NCBI GenBank assembly: GCA_028287445.1
Contig: JAQBPQ010000113.1
Location: 1-43,653 of the forward strand
Reading direction: 5' to 3'
From: Cohnella sp.
Lineage (GTDB): Bacteria; Bacillota; Bacilli; Paenibacillales; Paenibacillaceae
Length of the DNA: 43,653 nt
A program made the position numbers and the translations under genes. Position 1 is the first letter of the stretch; each line of letters opens with the position of its first letter. Positions 17,419 through 23,534 of this stretch are shown piece by piece. The notes beneath the pieces were generated by a model, which made no database searches, was not told the DNA's origin, and saw nothing but the letters and a program-made list of their open reading frames with translations.

Positions 17419-17443
17419 TGCTTGTTATCGCCACTCCTCTCTC

Positions 17444-18115
17444 TTACAGTGGACCGGATATGCCCTGTTTGCGAATCATGAAGAAGTGAGCGGCAAGCAG
17501 CGTGAGCAGCGCGCCGGGGAGAAAAAAGACATGGATCGCGAAAAAGCGCGTCAGGGTCTGGGCGCCGACGATCGTTCCCCCGTTCATCAATACCTTGATG
17601 TAACTGCCGATCCAAGGTACGGAGCCGGCGATTTCCAAGCCGACCTTCGTGGCAAAGTAGCCTTTGTTGTCCCAAGGCAGCAGGTACCCTGTAAATCCTA
17701 GGCCCAACATAACGAAGAAAATGAGCATCCCGACTACCCAGTTCATTTCGCGCGGCGCTTTATAGGAGCCGGTGAAGAATACACGCAGGGTATGTAGGAA
17801 CATCATAACGATGACCAGGCTGGCGCCCCAGTGATGCATGCCGCGGACGATCTGACCGAAGGCGACTTGATGCTGCAGGTAATCGACGCTGTAATAAGCG
17901 TTGATGATGTCGGGTACGTAATACATCGTCAAGAACATCCCCGACAAAATTTGAATAACGGTAATAAAGAACGTCAAACCGCCGAAACAATAGACGAATG
18001 CGGAGAAATGATGCGCCGGGTTTACGTGCTCCGGCACCTCATGGTCCGCAATGTCCCTCCACATCGGCGTAATATCCAGACGCTCGTCGATCCAGTTATA
18101 CATGCCTTTGAACAT
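17444..18115 (-). CDS. qcrB: Menaquinol:cytochrome c reductase, cytochrome b subunit QcrB
   Basis: 223 residues, corresponding to cytochrome b6. Four membrane spans carry the heme histidines (HHWGASLVIVMMFLHTLRVF and later FFAIHVFFLPG / LAAHFFMI). Cys43 in FVYCFGG is the position that holds a covalently attached heme in Bacillus QcrB and b6f. GYLLPWDNKGYFAT borders the quinol site. It oxidises menaquinol at the membrane. It lies between qcrA (18 bases upstream) and qcrC (25 bases downstream). Confidence 0.97.
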   Translation of the reverse strand: MFKGMYNWIDERLDITPMWRDIADHEVPEHVNPAHHFSAFVYCFGGLTFFITVIQILSGMFLTMYYVPDIINAYYSVDYLQHQVAFGQIVRGMHHWGASLVIVMMFLHTLRVFFTGSYKAPREMNWVVGMLIFFVMLGLGFTGYLLPWDNKGYFATKVGLEIAGSVPWIGSYIKVLMNGGTIVGAQTLTRFFAIHVFFLPGALLTLLAAHFFMIRKQGISGPL

Positions 18116-18133
18116 GAGACGAAACGCCCTCCT

Positions 18134-18670
18134 TTACTTAACGCGCGTGTTAGGTTCAAGCGGCCCGAGGTAAACCCAGCCGTTGTTGAGCTTCACTTGA
18201 TACTCGTCGAGCGGTCTCGGTGCGACCTTCAGGTTTTTGCCGTTCTTGTCATATTGAGCGCCGTGGCACGGACAAAGAAATCTATTCGGTATTTCCTTTC
18301 CGAATTGACCGATGGTGCAACCCAAATGCTTACAAACCGGGGACAAGGCATAAACTACGCCGTCATCGCCCTTGGTCACCCAAGCCTGAAGCTTAGGATC
18401 GCTTTCATACCATCCATCAACCTGGTGAATCTTGAAATCCACCTGCTGAGGTTGGTTCGTCACTTTGCTTTCCTCGATGACTTTCACGAAGCTTCCCACT
18501 TGCTTGGGCTGTAAAAGCGGATCGACTGCAAAGCGAATCATGGGCAGGATCGACCCGGCGGCCATGAATGCTCCGGCTCCACCCAGGGTGTACGACAGAA
18601 ACTGACGACGCGTCATCTCTTTACGCTTGGCCGGCTTATGCGCGGTATCTTGCTGCTGATTGTGGTCCAT
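18134..18670 (-). CDS. qcrA: Menaquinol:cytochrome c reductase, Rieske iron-sulfur subunit QcrA
   Basis: 178 residues. A twin-arginine type N-terminus (TRRQFLSYTLGGAGAF, Arg21-Arg22) forms the membrane anchor and export signal. The Rieske centre is complete: Cys113 and His115 in CKHLGC, Cys133 and His136 in CPCHGAQYD, with Cys118 and Cys135 placed for the disulfide. It passes electrons from menaquinol at the outer membrane face. First gene of qcrABC, directly behind a good sigma-A promoter. Confidence 0.97.
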   Translation of the reverse strand: MDHNQQQDTAHKPAKRKEMTRRQFLSYTLGGAGAFMAAGSILPMIRFAVDPLLQPKQVGSFVKVIEESKVTNQPQQVDFKIHQVDGWYESDPKLQAWVTKGDDGVVYALSPVCKHLGCTIGQFGKEIPNRFLCPCHGAQYDKNGKNLKVAPRPLDEYQVKLNNGWVYLGPLEPNTRVK

Positions 18671-18744
18671 TGTTCAACCCCCTTTGCCCCACCAAACTCG
18701 CGTCCGACATGGACTTTTTCCTAACTGTTTACAAGGTCATACCT

Positions 18745-18773
18745 ATAATAGCCCACGTAAAATGGAGCGTCAA
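18745..18773 (-). promoter_or_regulatory. Sigma-A promoter of qcrABC
   Basis: Minus strand TTGACG (18768-18773), 17-base spacer, TATTAT (18745-18750); each hexamer matches 5 of 6. It lies about 75 bases upstream of the qcrA ATG and downstream of the ypiF stop, so qcrABC can be transcribed independently of ypiF. Confidence 0.75.
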
Positions 18774-18830
18774 GAATGGGCTGGTCCCGTTTCCCACATT
18801 GCTGCCGGTACGAAACCTAAAATGTTCTCA

Positions 18831-18843
18831 AATTGTCACAATT
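18831..18843. promoter_or_regulatory. Palindrome upstream of the qcr promoter, possible operator
   Basis: AATTGTCACAATT is a perfect palindrome around one central base, about 58 bases upstream of the qcr -35 box, in the gap between ypiF and qcrA. It resembles a short dyad operator; the binding protein is unknown. It contains a TTGTGA half-site of Rex/FNR type but not a full canonical site. Confidence 0.4.
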
Positions 18844-18896
18844 GCCCGCACGAGGCTTTCTCTATTGTTTGCCTCAACGGATGGGGACTATGCGTA

Positions 18897-19352
18897 TTAT
18901 CCTTGACCGGACGGAAGGCCGGGGGAACGGTCCAACCCCGATTTACGCCATAACGCGGTCACGGCCTGGCGAAGCGCTTCGGAGTCCGGCTGCTCGTCTT
19001 CCGTCTTCGGCTGCAGGAGCAGATCGGCTCCGATGTTTCCCCGCAGCAAGCCCGGCCGGCCGCAGATCAGAATCACATGGCGAAAACCGGACTGACGATA
19101 CCGCTCGCACAACCGTTCCAGGTTGTCCGACGCTTCCTCGCTTCCGTCATGATAATGATAGGCCGGAAGCGTCACGGTCCTCCCTTTAAAAGCCTGTTCC
19201 AGCGGAAATAACCACTGTCCTGCACGGGCCGCCTTATCGGCCATTTCCCACGGCGCCTCATCCCCCAGAAGACCGCTTACGGGCAGCAGGCACGTATCCA
19301 GGTACGGCTGAAGATCCGGCCAGCCCGCTTCATCCATTTCGCTGAATTTCAT
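18897..19352 (-). CDS. ypiF: YpiF-family protein (DUF2487)
   Basis: 151 residues, soluble, no signal peptide. The N-terminus (MKFSEMDEAGWPDLQPYLDT) and the central AYHYHDGSEEASDNLERLCE and GFRHVILICG stretches fit the DUF2487 family, which sits immediately upstream of qcrA in Bacillus. No enzymatic motif is seen and its role is unknown. Either the ATG at 19350-19352 or a GTG three codons upstream could start it; the AAAGGAT site is suboptimally spaced for both. Confidence 0.75.
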   Translation of the reverse strand: MKFSEMDEAGWPDLQPYLDTCLLPVSGLLGDEAPWEMADKAARAGQWLFPLEQAFKGRTVTLPAYHYHDGSEEASDNLERLCERYRQSGFRHVILICGRPGLLRGNIGADLLLQPKTEDEQPDSEALRQAVTALWRKSGLDRSPGLPSGQG

Positions 19353-19478
19353 ATTACGCACTTATCCTTTCGTAGTAACTGCTAACGCGGCGCACCTCTA
19401 CTGGATGTAGTACAATTCTTCCTTCCTTCATCCTAATGTAAATTTCCAGGCAAGAAAAGAGCCTGCTGAAGACGCAGC

Positions 19479-19505
19479 AAAAAACCGTCCGCATGAAACG
19501 GACGG
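19479..19505 (-). terminator. Intrinsic terminator after the IDEAL-domain gene
   Basis: Minus-strand stem CCGTCCG/CGGACGG (19499-19505 with 19485-19491) with a seven-base loop, followed by six T (A-run 19479-19484). It lies about 40 bases after the 19545 stop and separates that gene from ypiF. Confidence 0.9.
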
Positions 19506-19544
19506 CCTTGCCTCATTATGGGAAGCGTTCCCACCCGGTGCCAG

Positions 19545-19727
19545 TCAAGCGAGGAACGTCTTGAGCTCGTCGGTTAACCGCTTAAACGTATCCGCGTCCC
19601 CTTCGGCAAGCGCATGGTCGATGGCTTGATATATTTTTTCTGTCCGGTATTTGCGCAGTGCTTCATCCAGGACCATTTCGGCCGCCAGTCCCAGCATTGT
19701 CTCGTAGGCGACTTTCATGTTGTCCAA
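19545..19727 (-). CDS. Small IDEAL-domain protein (YpiB C-terminus-like)
   Basis: 60 residues. The C-terminal two thirds (KIYQAIDHALAEGDADTF then KRLTDELKTFL) is an IDEAL domain, a short helical unit found at the end of B. subtilis YpiB and in ComK-related proteins. YpiB normally has about 120 residues in front of it; here only the IDEAL part with a short helical lead is present. The start is taken as TTG at 19725-19727, eight bases after GGAGG; the ATG at 19716-19718 is 17 bases away. The position next to ypiF supports a relation to YpiB. Function unknown. Confidence 0.7.
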   Translation of the reverse strand: MDNMKVAYETMLGLAAEMVLDEALRKYRTEKIYQAIDHALAEGDADTFKRLTDELKTFLA

Positions 19728-19915
19728 TCGTTGCACCTCCGAATCCGGCGTTAGGGTTCCTTGAAGCGTACCCGTTCCACCGTCTTTTGCTCCGTTACGA
19801 TCGCGCCGGCTCTCCCTACAAGCATATTCAGCGAAGCCGGCTCCGCTCAGGTACGATGGCCCCCCTGCCGATCATTGTGCCATGGCCTATGTATTCTGAC
19901 TTGCGCGGATCGGCT

Positions 19916-21160
19916 CTATCCTCCACTGTAGGCGGTGCTGTTGTCCAGATGTAAGGTATCCTCAAATAACAACGCGACTCCGGAGACGATGGCACGCCCT
20001 TGGGGGGTCATGCGCACCACCGATTCCGCCTCCGCCGTTTCCCCCCAGCTGAGCAGGCCCAAATGCATCATCATTCCCAGTACCCGGCGATCCAACACGT
20101 CTCTCTCGGTGTCGTAATAATAGGAACGGATGAGCGGTCTCATAATCTCGAATAGAGACTCCGTCGTTGTCCAGTCGGTACATAACCGCGATACCCATTG
20201 GACAAGCGCCGCCAAATTCGGAATCGGCCCTTTGTAAAGCCTGAGCCAAAAACGGTAGAGTTGGGCGGGATCGATTCGATTCAGCCCTTCCGCAGCATTA
20301 AACCCTTCTTCCGTTACGATTAACCGGTCCGGATTCTCCCGAATCAAACTTTCGTAATAGGCGTAGTCGTACAGCAGCGAAAAACGGTCGGGATAATCAA
20401 GGAACCTCCGTCCGTATCCGAAACGCCAACCCCCTCTGCCCGGAATCGGTTCTTGTACGGACATCAGCTCCAATACCTGTCCGAGTTGTCTCTTATACAG
20501 AACGCCGTCTCCCGTTACAAGGGCATCGTGATCGCGTACGAAACGGAGGAAAGTAACCAAATCAGGGATGAGCAGGCTTCTTTCGTCGCGATAAACAAGC
20601 GGCTCTTCCCGTTCGACCAAGCTGACCCGAAATTTACGTTCCAACGCTTCGGACAGTCTGCGTTTCATGTCTTCCGGCACCTGATAAAGATACCGCGTCT
20701 GTTGGGAGAATCCGTTAAAAAGCCAGCCGAAGCGTTTAAAACGTGTAATCGTTTGGCGGGTAATATCTTCCGGCCTTGAAGGCTCCTCCGAAACAGCCTG
20801 TTTTTTTTTGCGGGAACGGCTGCTTTTGGCGGTCGGTGCCACCACGGTAATCGGGGGTGCCACCTCGGGCTTGGGCAGGCTTTCCTTGGGAAACATCGCC
20901 GCCGTGCCGACTGCGCGGGCTCTTAACTCTTCCAAACTGTAGGCATTTCGGGTCTCGAACAAAAGCGAGTTAAGGAAACGCAGATCGTCTCCGCTCATTT
21001 CCTCGACTCGGGACTCCAAGGAATCTCGCCGTTGTACCGCCGTCAGGATCGATTGTATCAGCTCGTTTTTGGAGTGGCTGCTGCAGCTGCATTCGTATGT
21101 CTGGGCGATCCGGGTCAATTGGTCAATATCGGCATAACACAGCATATCGGCCAGATTCAT
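19916..21160 (-). CDS. Uncharacterised 414-residue protein
   Basis: Not recognised with certainty. The protein is soluble, with an N-terminal helical region (DIDQLTRIAQTYECSCSSHS then KNELIQSIL) reminiscent of SAP-like or helicase-associated modules. A low-complexity basic linker follows near residue 115 (SSRSRKKKQ), then a large mixed alpha/beta C-terminal part rich in Tyr, Arg and Leu with possible winged-helix segments (for example LGMMMHLGLLSWG). No catalytic motif stands out. The second ATG (21158-21160) is favoured by a GGGGA site six bases upstream. It is isolated between the phosphatase operon terminator and the IDEAL gene, so it is probably its own transcript. Confidence 0.6.
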   Translation of the reverse strand: MNLADMLCYADIDQLTRIAQTYECSCSSHSKNELIQSILTAVQRRDSLESRVEEMSGDDLRFLNSLLFETRNAYSLEELRARAVGTAAMFPKESLPKPEVAPPITVVAPTAKSSRSRKKKQAVSEEPSRPEDITRQTITRFKRFGWLFNGFSQQTRYLYQVPEDMKRRLSEALERKFRVSLVEREEPLVYRDERSLLIPDLVTFLRFVRDHDALVTGDGVLYKRQLGQVLELMSVQEPIPGRGGWRFGYGRRFLDYPDRFSLLYDYAYYESLIRENPDRLIVTEEGFNAAEGLNRIDPAQLYRFWLRLYKGPIPNLAALVQWVSRLCTDWTTTESLFEIMRPLIRSYYYDTERDVLDRRVLGMMMHLGLLSWGETAEAESVVRMTPQGRAIVSGVALLFEDTLHLDNSTAYSGG

Positions 21161-21226
21161 CGGCATTCCCCGTTTCGAGAGGATTTACTTTCCATTATTG
21201 GTCCCCGTGCAGCGATTTAAACGTAT

Positions 21227-21261
21227 AAAAAACGGTTGATCGGATTTCTCCGCTCAACCGT
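21227..21261 (-). terminator. Strong terminator after the sigma/anti-sigma/phosphatase operon
   Basis: Minus-strand stem ACGGTTGA/TCAACCGT (21254-21261 with 21232-21239), continued by CGGA-GAAA-TCCG with a GNRA tetraloop, then six T (A-run 21227-21232). It starts about 20 bases after the 21281 stop. Confidence 0.92.
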
Positions 21262-21280
21262 ACCGTAGTCATGCTTATTC

Positions 21281-21886
21281 TTACGCCTTCACGCGATCGA
21301 TATCCAAGTGCGCCGTGCAGTTGTGCAGCAGCGGGATCCAATCCTGATCCTGTTTCTCCAGGATCGTCAGGGATGCATTGAGCAGATGTGAATCGTCCAA
21401 GTCCCGGCACATCGATTGAAGAATCCGAGCCAGAAGGCTTCCGTGCGTGACGACCAGCCAAGCCTCTCCGGGGTGTCCGAGTGTCAATTCTTCAACAAAT
21501 GCGTGACCCCTGGCCTTTAACAGCTCATCGCTCTCCTGATCGGCAACGAGGCCTCTCCAGTCCGGCCCCCACCTTGCCATTCTCTCCGGCTCCGTGGTGC
21601 CTTCCGCTTCACCGAAAAACCGCTCCCGCAATCTTCGATCGATCCGCAGAGGGATGCCCAGACGATGCGCAATAATTTCGGCTGTCTGCACCGCGCGGGT
21701 CAAATCACTGCATAGGACTCCGTTCCAGGTCTCGCCTTCGCGGACCAAACGATCAGCCAGCCGCCCGGCTTGTTCGACGCCTTCAGGACTGAGTGGGATG
21801 TCGGTCACTCCCTGGATTTTGCCCAATTGGTTCCATGGTGTAACGCCGTGCCTTACCCAGCCGATGCGTGTTGCCTTCTCCTTCAT
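21281..21886 (-). CDS. Histidine phosphatase family protein (phosphoglycerate mutase-like)
   Basis: 201 residues. The RHG motif in GWVRHGVTPWN carries the phosphorylated histidine; QGVTDIPLSPEGVEQA, CSDLTRAVQTAEII and VVTHGSLLARIL complete the branch 1 histidine phosphatase signature. Relatives include PhoE-type broad phosphatases and alpha-ribazole phosphatase; the substrate cannot be read from sequence. The ATG at 21884-21886 overlaps the anti-sigma stop (ATGA) and has only a weak site of its own, so it is translationally coupled to the anti-sigma gene. Last gene of the operon. Confidence 0.85.
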   Translation of the reverse strand: MKEKATRIGWVRHGVTPWNQLGKIQGVTDIPLSPEGVEQAGRLADRLVREGETWNGVLCSDLTRAVQTAEIIAHRLGIPLRIDRRLRERFFGEAEGTTEPERMARWGPDWRGLVADQESDELLKARGHAFVEELTLGHPGEAWLVVTHGSLLARILQSMCRDLDDSHLLNASLTILEKQDQDWIPLLHNCTAHLDIDRVKA

Positions 21887-22485
21887 GAGCGGACACGGGA
21901 GAACCAATTCAGAATCAGCAGCGTCATGATCATCCCGAGCATCGACAGCGCAACCCAATATTCCGGCATGAGCGGTGTGACGTGAAGCACGATCGGATCG
22001 CTAAGACTGGCGACCGGAACATCGACCGTCACCGGATGGCCGAAATCGCCGCCTGTCGCAAGCGCGTTGGCCGTTTCCATCACGCCCGACGTGTTTCCTT
22101 CTCCCCCTGATATCCGATTCCACGCAGTATAGAGAAACGCACATCCGAACACAGCGAAAAGAGCGGCAAGCGTAAAAGCCACTTTGCGCCGGAATCCGAA
22201 AGTGAACGCATAGGTACGGCGAACAGCGGGCATATACCAGGACTGCTCGGAATAGATCCGGGTCATCACCTGGCGGCTTACACCATCGGGTACCCGAACA
22301 TAATCCTCCGAATTGTCGGATTCGGACAGCCCGCGGATCAGCTCCGCACTCTCTTCCCACAGTCGGAATTCTTCCGCGCAATCCGCACACTCGGCCACAT
22401 GAAGGTCAACTGCCAGCCGTTCCGGCGAGTCGCCAGGCATATCCCGGTACTCCCCTATCCATTCGGATATTTGTTCGCATTTCAT
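21883..22485 (-). CDS. Zinc-finger anti-sigma factor, membrane-anchored
   Basis: 200 residues. The N-terminus shows the zinc-binding anti-sigma pattern: Cys3, His29, Cys33 and Cys36 (HVAECADC). Two membrane spans follow (about 101-121, AFTLAALFAVFGCAFLYTAW; about 176-196, YWVALSMLGMIMTLLILNWF) with an outer loop between them. Such proteins hold an ECF sigma factor inactive at the membrane and release it on an envelope signal. The start overlaps the sigma gene stop by four bases, so the two are coupled. The signal sensed is unknown. Confidence 0.85.
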   Translation of the reverse strand: MKCEQISEWIGEYRDMPGDSPERLAVDLHVAECADCAEEFRLWEESAELIRGLSESDNSEDYVRVPDGVSRQVMTRIYSEQSWYMPAVRRTYAFTFGFRRKVAFTLAALFAVFGCAFLYTAWNRISGGEGNTSGVMETANALATGGDFGHPVTVDVPVASLSDPIVLHVTPLMPEYWVALSMLGMIMTLLILNWFSRVRS

Positions 22486-23081
22486 CGAAATTTCATCTCC
22501 TCGTACTCCTTCATCATAGCCGGCTCGTTGAAGTACGATTCCAATTGCGTTTTCACGCTGGCTCTCGCCCGGAACAACAACGATTTGACGGAACTGACCG
22601 ATTGATCCAGGATGTTCGCGATTTCCTGATAATCCATACCGTCATATTCCCGGAGAATGAGGGCGGAACGCTGTTTTTCAGGAAGGCTGTTGATCGCTTC
22701 GCGAACCATCGTCACCTTCTCGCTGCGGAGAAGATGTTGTTCAGGTGCCGCTTCCGGAGGTGCGATCGGTATGTATGTGGAATCGTCCAGCGAAACATGG
22801 GCCGTCTTCTGCTTGCGAAGTTCACTCAGCACCGTGTTTCGGGCAATCGTATACAGCCATGTCGAGAAAGAAGCGTCCACTTCCCGAAACGAATGAAGGC
22901 TTCTATAAGCCTTGTAGAACGTTTCGGAACTCAGGTCTTCGGCCAACAGCTCCAGCTTGGCGCTCTTCAACATATGATAGATAAAGGATAAAATCTTTTT
23001 TTGATAACGGTTCATCAAGGTGGCATAAAGATCCACGTTTCCGTCTTTAATTTCACGTATTATTTGTGAGTCGGTCATCAT
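22482..23081 (-). CDS. ECF-family RNA polymerase sigma factor
   Basis: 199 residues. Region 2 is visible in AEDLSSETFYKAYRSLHSF and FSTWLYTIARNTVLSELRKQ (-10 recognition). Region 4 is in SLPEKQRSALILREYDGMDY and QEIANILDQSVSSVKSLLFR (helix-turn-helix for the -35). No region 1 or 3, hence group IV. The ATG at 23079-23081 is chosen over a longer in-frame form because GGGAGG lies nine bases upstream. It heads a sigma/anti-sigma/phosphatase operon. A promoter with extended -10 and a terminator-like hairpin lie in its leader. The regulon is unknown; its low similarity to named Bacillus sigma factors prevents a symbol. Confidence 0.9.
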   Translation of the reverse strand: MMTDSQIIREIKDGNVDLYATLMNRYQKKILSFIYHMLKSAKLELLAEDLSSETFYKAYRSLHSFREVDASFSTWLYTIARNTVLSELRKQKTAHVSLDDSTYIPIAPPEAAPEQHLLRSEKVTMVREAINSLPEKQRSALILREYDGMDYQEIANILDQSVSSVKSLLFRARASVKTQLESYFNEPAMMKEYEEMKFR

Positions 23082-23148
23082 AACCGCGACCCTCCCCCAT
23101 GGCAGGGTGAACGTTCGCAGCCGGTTCATCTATAGGCTTATACCGGCC

Positions 23149-23176
23149 AAAAACGAAAAAGTTGCGCTCGCGCGCA
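23149..23176 (-). terminator. Terminator-like hairpin inside the sigma-factor leader (possible attenuator)
   Basis: Minus strand TGCGC-GCGA-GCGCA (23172-23176 with 23163-23167, GNRA loop), then AC, five T, CG and five T (A-runs at 23156-23160 and 23149-23153). It lies between the putative promoter and the sigma ATG. The stem is short but GC-only apart from one pair. Confidence 0.4.
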
Positions 23177-23220
23177 CAGTTGCACTAGTGGAAACCAGTA
23201 TTTTACAAATCACACCTGTT

Positions 23221-23229
23221 ATTGTAACA
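23221..23229 (-). promoter_or_regulatory. Possible extended -10 promoter of the ECF sigma operon
   Basis: Minus strand TG-T-TACAAT (23221-23229), an extended -10; no convincing -35 at 16-18 bases. Transcription near 23214 would give a leader of about 130 nt. Confidence 0.4.
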
Positions 23230-23291
23230 CATGACCTGCTTGCTTGAGTTTAAATATTTTCTCAAAAAAATAAGGAAAAAGCCTATTTTAT

Positions 23292-23305
23292 AGGGAAATT
23301 TCCCT
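23292..23305. promoter_or_regulatory. 14-bp perfect palindrome, possible operator
   Basis: AGGGAAATTTCCCT is a perfect palindrome in the AT-rich gap between the small-RNA terminator and the sigma-factor promoter. Position and symmetry suggest a repressor site, but the binder is unknown. Confidence 0.35.
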
Positions 23306-23365
23306 GGAAAATGGCCAAGCATGAAAGCAAATTCTGGTTATATATCCTTATTAGCCATTCCACAC

Positions 23366-23390
23366 AAAAAAAAACCACCCGTTGGGGTGG
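23366..23390 (-). terminator. Strong intrinsic terminator of the small RNA candidate
   Basis: Minus strand CCACCC-CAAC-GGGTGG (23385-23390 with 23375-23380) followed by nine T (23366-23374). Confidence 0.92.
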
Positions 23391-23438
23391 CTGCACAGGG
23401 TGCTAGTATTGGATAGGAGTGGAGAGAAACCATACTGT
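23366..23438 (-). ncRNA. Candidate independent small RNA, about 73 nt, between tyrA and the ECF sigma operon
   Basis: Seen directly: a perfect sigma-A promoter, then about 73 bases, then a strong terminator, with the tyrA operon's own terminator-like hairpin lying upstream of the promoter. No ribosome-binding site or credible reading frame lies between. By hand the RNA folds into three stems: AGUAU/AUACU (23432-23436 with 23405-23409, extended by GG/CC), GCAC-CCU-GUGC (23393-23403) and the terminator. The first stem presents a 17-base, purine-poor loop (23413-23429) holding CUCUCCACUCCU, complementary to Shine-Dalgarno sequences. Such C-rich loops are typical of trans-acting Gram-positive small RNAs (for example RsaE/RoxS). 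No known family was recognised; function is inference. Confidence 0.65.
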
Positions 23439-23444
23439 ACTTTT

Positions 23445-23473
23445 ATTATATGTATCCGTTTTCATTTTGTCAA
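23445..23473 (-). promoter_or_regulatory. Perfect-consensus sigma-A promoter of the small RNA candidate
   Basis: Minus strand TTGACA (23468-23473), exactly 17 bases, TATAAT (23445-23450), with AT-rich sequence upstream. It is the only perfect 12/12 promoter I found in the window. The expected start is near 23438. Confidence 0.88.
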
Positions 23474-23502
23474 TAACCGATTATATAAATCGTTAGGGGA
23501 AC

Positions 23503-23525
23503 CAAAAACGAGCACCTTGGCGCCC
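23503..23525 (-). terminator. Probable terminator of hisC-tyrA
   Basis: Minus-strand stem GGGCGC/GTGCTC (two G-U pairs) with loop CAAG, then G and five T (A-run 23504-23508), ten bases after the tyrA stop. Moderate strength. Confidence 0.6.
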
Positions 23526-23534
23526 CGCCGGGTA

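Noticed and set aside
18826-18848. Rex operator upstream of qcrA
   Set aside because: Only one TTGTGA half is present; the second half needed for the TTGTGAA...TTCACAA pattern is missing. Kept only as a generic palindrome.
19737-19915. Tiny minus-strand frame of 24 codons after the 414-residue gene
   Set aside because: It starts with MLVGRAG but has no good ribosome-binding site, no recognisable family and is very short; chance is likely.
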